Positions 59,316 through 64,000 of a DNA stretch of 64,000 bases are shown here, one piece after another; within the stretch, counting starts at the first letter, position 1; each line of letters starts with the position of its first letter. A model generated the notes under the pieces. That model ran no database searches and had not been told where the DNA came from. It saw only the letters and a program-made list of their open reading frames with translations. The stretch lies in NCBI GenBank assembly GCA_038258425.1, contig JBBSPV010000004.1, positions 62,001-126,000 of the forward strand, given 5' to 3'. Source of the DNA: DATLGB01 sp038258425. GTDB taxonomy: Bacteria > Actinomycetota > Thermoleophilia > Solirubrobacterales > Solirubrobacteraceae. A program made the position numbers and the translations under genes.

Positions 59316-60349
59316 CCGAGGCGCCCACGGCCGGCGGCCGCATGGCCGCGGAGATGGCCGAGCAGCCGGGCGTGCTGGCGACCCTCGCGGCCCGCCGGGA
59401 CGAGCAGGTGGCGGGGCTGCGGGCCGTGACGGGCGTCGCGCCGACGGGCATCGTGCTCGTCGCGCGCGGCTCTTCCGACCACGCCGCGGTCTTCGGGCGC
59501 TACGTGCTCGAGCTCGTGACGGGGCGCCCGGTGGCGCTCGCGGCGCCGAGCCTGCTCACCCGCTACGGCGTGCGCGGGGAGCTCGACGGGTGGCTCGCGG
59601 TGGGGGTCAGCCAGTCCGGGCGCACGCCGGAGATCGTCACCGTGCTCGAGGCACTCGGCGCGCAGGGCGCCCGGACGGTCGCCATCACCAACGACGAGTC
59701 CGCGCCCCTGGCCGGCGCAGCGGACGCGACCGTCGCCACGGCGGCGGGGACCGAGGCGGCGGTGCCGGCCACGAAGACCTTCACCGCGCAGGTCGCGGCC
59801 TTCGCGCTGCTGGCCGAGGCGCTCGGCGACGTGCCGTGGTCGGCGGCCGACTGGGACGCGCTGCCCGACGCCGTGGCGGACGTCCTCGCCGACCCGGCGC
59901 CGTCGCGGCGGGCGGCGGAGCGGATCGGCGACGCGCCGGCGATGGCCGTGGTCGCCCGCGGCCTGCTCCTGGCCGGCGCCCTGGAGGCGGCGCTCAAGCT
60001 GGAGGAGATCAGCGGCATCGTGGCCACGGGCGCGTCCACGGCCGACTTCCGGCACGGCCCGGTCGCCGTGGTGGGGGAGGGGTTCCCGGTGCTCGCGCTG
60101 TCCGCGGCCGGCCCGACGGCGGCCGACGTGGAGGAGCTCGTCACCGACCTGCGCGTCCGCGGCGGCGACGTCCAGCTCGCCGCGACCGACCTCGCCGCCG
60201 ACCTGCCGGTGGACCCGGCGCTCCCGGAGGGGCTCGCGGTCATCCCGCTCGTCGTCCGCGCCCAGCAGGTCGCCCGCGAGCTCGGGCTGCTGCGCGGGAT
60301 CGATCCCGACGCGCCGCTCGGCCTCTCCAAGGTCACGGTCACCCACTGA
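59312..60349 (+). CDS. SIS-domain aminosugar isomerase/deaminase (GlmS-C/AgaS/NagB-II-like)
   Basis: 345 residues with two SIS domains and no glutaminase domain. LVARGSSDHAAVFGRYVLEL, VGVSQSGRTPEIVTVLEALG and ATKTFTAQVAAFALL lie in the first; LLAGALEAALKLEEISGIVA and ADFRHGPVAVV in the second. This is the isomerase half of GlmS, the form used by NagB-II or AgaS-type enzymes that deaminate glucosamine-6-phosphate or a related sugar. The partner genes support use of an imported aminosugar. It starts at GTG 59312 inside the binding-protein stop. Confidence 0.88.
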   Translation: MTEAPTAGGRMAAEMAEQPGVLATLAARRDEQVAGLRAVTGVAPTGIVLVARGSSDHAAVFGRYVLELVTGRPVALAAPSLLTRYGVRGELDGWLAVGVSQSGRTPEIVTVLEALGAQGARTVAITNDESAPLAGAADATVATAAGTEAAVPATKTFTAQVAAFALLAEALGDVPWSAADWDALPDAVADVLADPAPSRRAAERIGDAPAMAVVARGLLLAGALEAALKLEEISGIVATGASTADFRHGPVAVVGEGFPVLALSAAGPTAADVEELVTDLRVRGGDVQLAATDLAADLPVDPALPEGLAVIPLVVRAQQVARELGLLRGIDPDAPLGLSKVTVTH

Positions 60350-60350
60350 C

Positions 60351-61076
60351 GTGTCCGTGCTGCCCGACCGCCTCGCGGACGGCGCCCGCAAGGGCGGCCA
60401 GCTGCGCGAGATCCTCGCCGGGCTGATCGCGACGCTCGAGCCGGGCGCGGCCATGCCCTCGGAGCGGATGCTCGCCGAGCGCTACGCCGTGGCGCGGGGC
60501 ACCGTGCGCTCGGAGATCGACCGGCTCGCGGCCGAGGGGGCCGTCGAGCGGGTGCAGGGCCGCGGGACCTTCGTCGCCCCGCCGCGCGTCGCCCAGGCCC
60601 AGACGCTGAGCTCGTTCAGCGAGGACATGCGCGCCCGCGGCCACCAGCCGGGCTCGACCGTCCTGCGCCACGAGGTCGTGCCCGCCGGCGAGGACGTGGC
60701 CCGCCGGCTCGGCCTGCAAGCCGGGGAGCCGGTCCTGCGCGTGCAGCGCCTGCGGACGGCCGACGGCCGGCCCATGGCGCTCGAGGAGGCGTTCTTGCCG
60801 GCCGGCCGCTTCCCCGGCCTCGAGGCCGACGCGCTCGCCGCGGGGTCGCTCTTCGAGCGGCTCGAGCGGGAGGGGGTGAGGTTGCACGGCGCGCGCCAGC
60901 GGGTCGTGGCGGTCGTGGTGGTCGGCGCTCAGGCCCGCCTGTTGGGGGTCGAGCCCGGCACGCCCGGCCTGCGCTTCGACACCGACGTCGTCGACGAGGC
61001 GCTGGCGCCGGTGACGACCGCGACGACGCTGTACCGCGGCGACCGCTACGCGATCGAGATCGACCAGCGCCGCTGA
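60351..61076 (+). CDS. GntR-family regulator with UTRA domain (DasR/NagR-like)
   Basis: 241 residues. The GntR winged helix is LREILAGLIATLEPGAAMPSERMLAE (given in part), with RYAVARGTVRSEIDRLAAEG and VERVQGRGTFVAPPR. A UTRA effector domain follows (LSSFSEDMRARGHQPGSTVL, VLRVQRLRTADGRPMALEEA, LGVEPGTPGLRF). Family members such as DasR and NagR sense aminosugar phosphates. The dre-like site in front of the operon is its probable target. It starts 1 bp after the SIS-gene stop. Confidence 0.93.
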   Translation: MSVLPDRLADGARKGGQLREILAGLIATLEPGAAMPSERMLAERYAVARGTVRSEIDRLAAEGAVERVQGRGTFVAPPRVAQAQTLSSFSEDMRARGHQPGSTVLRHEVVPAGEDVARRLGLQAGEPVLRVQRLRTADGRPMALEEAFLPAGRFPGLEADALAAGSLFERLEREGVRLHGARQRVVAVVVVGAQARLLGVEPGTPGLRFDTDVVDEALAPVTTATTLYRGDRYAIEIDQRR

Positions 61077-61249
61077 GTGGCCGCGTCCGCGTCCAGACCG
61101 TCCGGATGTCTGGAGATCGCGGTGGAGCGTCGGAGGCCGGCGCGTCCGGCTGCACGCGCTTGTGCCGGTCGTTATCGGGAGCTACCGTCGCCCGGCTCGG
61201 TGGTGGCGCTTTGCCGCTCTGCTGCGAATCCACGGATCAGGAAAAGACC

Positions 61250-62563
61250 ATGCTCAGACCACGGACCGCGCGGAGCGCGTCGATAGCCCTTGGCGCTGTC
61301 GCGTGCCTCCTGATCTCGGCTGTCCCCGCCAACGCCCAGGCTGGTGGCGGACCCACCACCGCCCCGGACCTACTGAGCGTCGGGAACTTCAGGGCCGGAC
61401 CGCCCGCCGGAGGCACCCGGACCACCCTCGTCGACTTCACCTTCGACCAGCCGGCGTACGTCAAGGGCGGAGACACGTCGAACTTCGGCCTCGTGCCGCG
61501 CAACGCCGGCGATGCCCTCGGGGGCAGCTCCAACGTCAAGCCGCCCAACGACGTTGCGGGTGATGCCGTCGTCACCGTTCCGTTTCCCGGCTCGCTCGAC
61601 CCGGCGTCCTTCGCCCGGGGCTTCGTGGACACCGGGGTCGTGACCTCGCGCAGCCAGGGCGCCACGTCCGCCCAGCCGTACAACGTCAACCAGTCCGAGC
61701 CGATCGCACCGCGGACGACGACCGCCAACCCGGACCTCGTCTCGGTACGGCGGGACGGCAACTCGCTGATCTACGTCTTCGACGAGAAGCTCACGAACGA
61801 CGACCTCGTGCAGAACACGAGCGGGCTGCGCATCTACTTCGGCTCCACCAGTCAGGCGAGCACGATCCGCCAGGCCGGCGCCCTGCGCGTCCAGGAGGTC
61901 ACCCCGAAGTCGCTGCGGGCGATCTTCGGCAGTGACCTGCCCGAGGGCAACACGCTCGACGACGCCGTCGGCGCGTTCGTGCAGCAGGGCACGGTCCAGG
62001 CGGCCAAGGGCAGCCGAGGGGGCAACGACGGCAAGAACGCCTTCGACGAGCTTGTCTTCTCCTCGCCCGGGCAGGGCACCGGCGGCGGCGGTAGCGGCGG
62101 CAGTGGCGGGAACGGCGGCGGCGGCAACGGCAGCGGCGGCGGCGGGAACGGCGGCGGCGGCAACGGCGGCGGCGGCGGCGGGAGCGGGGGCGGCGGCGGG
62201 AACGGCGGCGGCGGGGGTGCCGGCGGCAAGTCCGTGACGGACGTCTGCGCGGCGACGCGGGTCTTCACGAGCCGCTCGACGGTCGCCCGCTATGGCACCC
62301 GGCGCACGGTGCGCCGGCCGTTCCGCGTCGAGGTCCGCGGCAAGCAGCTGCGGGCCGTGACGTTCCGCCTCGACGGCCGGCGTCTGGGGACCGACCGGCG
62401 CGCGCGGTTCATCCAGCGCGTCGATCCGCGGCGGATCCGCAGTGGCGTCCACCGCCTGCGACTCCGGGCGCGCTTCGCGGGCTCGTGCGGTTCGCGAACC
62501 ATCGCGCTGGACTTCCGGTCGAGGCGAGCGCGGGCCGCCGTGCGCCCGCGGTTCACCGGCTGA
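61250..62563 (+). CDS. Secreted Gly-rich protein of unknown function
   Basis: 437 residues. Signal peptide (SIALGAVACLLISAVPANAQ). The N-terminal ~245-residue region contains two similar halves, each with a domain like PDLLSVGNFR ... TLVDFTFDQPAYV and PDLVSVRRDGNSLIYVFDEK; these look like repeated beta domains. A Gly/Asn/Ser tract at about 278-326 links to a basic C-terminal region (FRVEVRGKQLRAVTFRLDGR, SGVHRLRLRARFAGSC) resembling an Ig-like or adhesion-type beta module. It is probably exported to the cell surface. GGAAAAGACC before the ATG is a weak ribosome site. The 173-bp gap upstream shows no other gene. Confidence 0.7.
   Translation: MLRPRTARSASIALGAVACLLISAVPANAQAGGGPTTAPDLLSVGNFRAGPPAGGTRTTLVDFTFDQPAYVKGGDTSNFGLVPRNAGDALGGSSNVKPPNDVAGDAVVTVPFPGSLDPASFARGFVDTGVVTSRSQGATSAQPYNVNQSEPIAPRTTTANPDLVSVRRDGNSLIYVFDEKLTNDDLVQNTSGLRIYFGSTSQASTIRQAGALRVQEVTPKSLRAIFGSDLPEGNTLDDAVGAFVQQGTVQAAKGSRGGNDGKNAFDELVFSSPGQGTGGGGSGGSGGNGGGGNGSGGGGNGGGGNGGGGGGSGGGGGNGGGGGAGGKSVTDVCAATRVFTSRSTVARYGTRRTVRRPFRVEVRGKQLRAVTFRLDGRRLGTDRRARFIQRVDPRRIRSGVHRLRLRARFAGSCGSRTIALDFRSRRARAAVRPRFTG
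62081..62229 (+). repeat. Gly-rich codon repeat (GGC/GGN) within the secreted protein
   Basis: Runs of GGC/GGG with interspersed AAC and AGC encode a ~49-residue Gly/Asn/Ser linker. Slippage here is likely to vary its length between strains. Confidence 0.8.
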
Positions 62564-62569
62564 GCTCCC

Positions 62570-62603
62570 GGCCGGGCGGCGGGTTCGCCACCGCCGCCCG
62601 GCC
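62570..62603. terminator. Strong bidirectional hairpin terminator
   Basis: A perfect 13-bp stem (GGCCGGGCGGCGG / CCGCCGCCCGGCC) with an 8-nt loop lies between the convergent secreted-protein and DUF2254 genes. Confidence 0.8.
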
Positions 62604-62652
62604 GCTGAGGCATCCGCGAAGCTGCTGCCACGACGGGCGGGACGCCCCGGGG

Positions 62653-64000
62653 TCACTCGAGGTGTCGCAGTTGTGAGGGTGCGAGGCCTCCGCTGGAGCC
62701 GCCGTCGGACTCGTCGGCCACGTCACCGGCGTCCTGGTGTCCCGTCTGGCCCAGCAGCTCGATCTGATGGACGACCTCGCCCGTCGGCTCGCCTGCGGAC
62801 TCGGCGGCGCGCTCGAGCTCGCGCATCCACGTGATCACCTGCCGGGCGAGCTGTGGCTGCTCGCCGGCCACCATGATGGTGACCTGCTCGAACCCCATGG
62901 CCACGAGGTCGTCGAGGTCGGGAACGGCGGCGACGAGGACCGGGCGGTCGTCCTCGATCACCCGGATCTGCTCGCCGCCCCGGCAGTGCCTGACGAAGTC
63001 CATGAGGACGTTGACCAGCGCGCCAAGCGCCGTCTCAGCGGTGGCTGGATCGTTGAGGCTCGGGGAGAGCCCGCGCAGCGCCACGTCGGCCAGTGAGCGG
63101 ATCGACAGCCCGACGTCTCCAGCCAGTGTGCGCTCGCCGCCGAAGCGGAAGACCTCCGAGTAGACGTCGAGGATCGCCTCGAGCTCGTCCCCGGGGTCGT
63201 CTTGGAGGTGAAGCTCGGCGATGGGCTGGCCCTCGAGCACGTACTCGCCGATCCGACCGACCTGCACGACAACGCCGGGCCGCAGGTCCGCGGCGTACAT
63301 CAGCTGGTCCTCGTCGAGCTGCAGCAGGTAGCCGCCCTCGCGGGCGCGCAGGACCTTCGTAACGCCCTCGCGGCGCGCGCGGGCCACGCGCTCCTCCGCG
63401 GCCTGCTCGTCAGGTGCGGGACGTCCGATCGTCTGCGGGTGGCAGGATCGCACGGCGCGGCGACTGTCGAGCGCGACGCATTCGATCACCCGGGCGGCCT
63501 GTAGGCGGCTGACCACCGAGCCCATGAAGATGACGAACAGCATCAGCGCCACGAGCCCCCACAGCACGGCGAACGCCGTGGAGGTCTCGGGCACGGCCGT
63601 GCTCTGCGCGGTCAGCTGGGTCATCAACATCAGGCAGTAGGCGAACAGCCCGACGAACTGCGCCATCGCCCACTGTCCGAGCCAGTCCTCGCGGAACGTC
63701 GTCACCGCGCGCGGACCGAGTTGGCCGGCCGCGAGCTGGACGGCCACCATGGTGATGGAGAAGGCCAGGCTCACCACGGAGACGGCCGCGCCGGCGATGG
63801 TCGTGAGCACCGTCCGGGCCGAACCGAGGTCGTTGAAGGCGAAGAGCGTGGGCGACAGCTCGTAGCCGTTGTCGAGGATCGGCACGACGATGCCGAGGAC
63901 CGTGCCGATGACCATCATCAGTGCCGACGGCAGCCAGAACGACCGGCGCCGAGCCTCGCGGCCGGCGCCGTGGCGGGCGCGCCGCAGGCGCCGCAGGCGT
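62653..64000 (-). CDS. DUF2254 integral membrane protein, N-terminus cut by window edge
   Basis: At least 448 residues in window. The frame stays open past the ATG-ATG near 63918 to position 64000 (SFWLPSALMMVIGTVLGI), so the true start is outside. Four hydrophobic segments (VLTTIAGAAVSVVSLAFSI, GLFAYCLMLMTQLTAQ, AVLWGLVALMLFVIFMGS) precede a large soluble domain (RAREGGYLLQLDEDQLMYAA, LSIRSLADVALRGLSPSLND). This is the DUF2254 family of predicted membrane proteins; its function is unknown. Confidence 0.88.
   Translation of the reverse strand, partial: RLRRLRRARHGAGREARRRSFWLPSALMMVIGTVLGIVVPILDNGYELSPTLFAFNDLGSARTVLTTIAGAAVSVVSLAFSITMVAVQLAAGQLGPRAVTTFREDWLGQWAMAQFVGLFAYCLMLMTQLTAQSTAVPETSTAFAVLWGLVALMLFVIFMGSVVSRLQAARVIECVALDSRRAVRSCHPQTIGRPAPDEQAAEERVARARREGVTKVLRAREGGYLLQLDEDQLMYAADLRPGVVVQVGRIGEYVLEGQPIAELHLQDDPGDELEAILDVYSEVFRFGGERTLAGDVGLSIRSLADVALRGLSPSLNDPATAETALGALVNVLMDFVRHCRGGEQIRVIEDDRPVLVAAVPDLDDLVAMGFEQVTIMVAGEQPQLARQVITWMRELERAAESAGEPTGEVVHQIELLGQTGHQDAGDVADESDGGSSGGLAPSQLRHLE

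Overview
The window is a very GC-rich actinobacterial chromosome segment. Gene content and style fit the class Thermoleophilia (Solirubrobacter/Conexibacter/Patulibacter-like): a fused PafBC-type WYL regulator, a wax-ester-synthase/DGAT acyltransferase, Lhr helicase, family-5 UDG, many TetR regulators, GTG starts and almost no Shine-Dalgarno sequences. The genus-level guess is inference; there is no rRNA or marker tree here. I see no tRNA or rRNA gene, no CRISPR array, no prophage and no complete IS element. The window looks like ordinary chromosome with scattered gene decay.

Layout. 0-10.3 kb: tail of an MFS sugar transporter, then a leftward run with Lhr helicase, an AlkZ-like winged-helix protein, an epoxide-hydrolase remnant, a DUF1206 membrane protein, a Crp/Fnr regulator, family-5 uracil-DNA glycosylase, an unknown membrane protein and a TetR regulator. 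10.4-14 kb: a lipoprotein and the dTDP-rhamnose genes rfbA-rfbD-rfbB (rfbC absent), with a 63-bp tandem repeat between rfbA and rfbD. 14-19.6 kb: small membrane protein, PPOX-fold protein, fused PafBC-like regulator, a divergent LuxR-type response regulator, a YhaM-like HD nuclease and an MFS pseudogene with an internal deletion. 19.7-27 kb: GNAT, DHA2 drug exporter plus FAD dehydrogenase, TetR and FAD oxidase, HxlR and VOC pairs. 27-36.4 kb: photolyase, L,D-transpeptidase, WS/DGAT, RNase D, conserved hypothetical, TypA/BipA with an in-frame palindromic insert, and a PAS-SpoIIE phosphatase. 36.4-43.3 kb: TetR / Baeyer-Villiger monooxygenase / ABC1 pseudokinase, FAD oxidase, two coiled-coil proteins, Nudix, a small membrane protein and an EAL-domain remnant. 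43.5-52.7 kb: amidinotransferase-fold enzyme, MBL-like protein, VapBC toxin-antitoxin, CFA-like methyltransferase, sedolisin protease, lipoprotein propeller, phosphoribosyltransferase, GH114, SDR. 52.7-58.1 kb: two broken genes, then a TetR-fadA-fadB beta-oxidation operon. 58.1-61 kb: a sugar-binding lipoprotein, SIS-domain isomerase/deaminase and GntR/UTRA regulator under a DasR-type operator. 61-64 kb: a secreted Gly-rich protein and a DUF2254 membrane protein that runs off the end.

The strongest window-wide signal is the layout of starts. At roughly two dozen genes heading a transcription unit, a TAnnnT hexamer lies 6-9 nt (most often 7) upstream of the start codon, with no Shine-Dalgarno. 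This is what leaderless transcription from a TANNNT -10 box looks like, and it resolves several ambiguous starts. Other points: a palindromic in-frame insert in TypA, two near-identical 54-60 bp dispersed palindromes, a 35-bp duplication at the fadB stop codon, an ABC1-family protein that has lost its kinase motifs, and at least five decayed genes. I found no clear undescribed multi-gene defence or mobile system.
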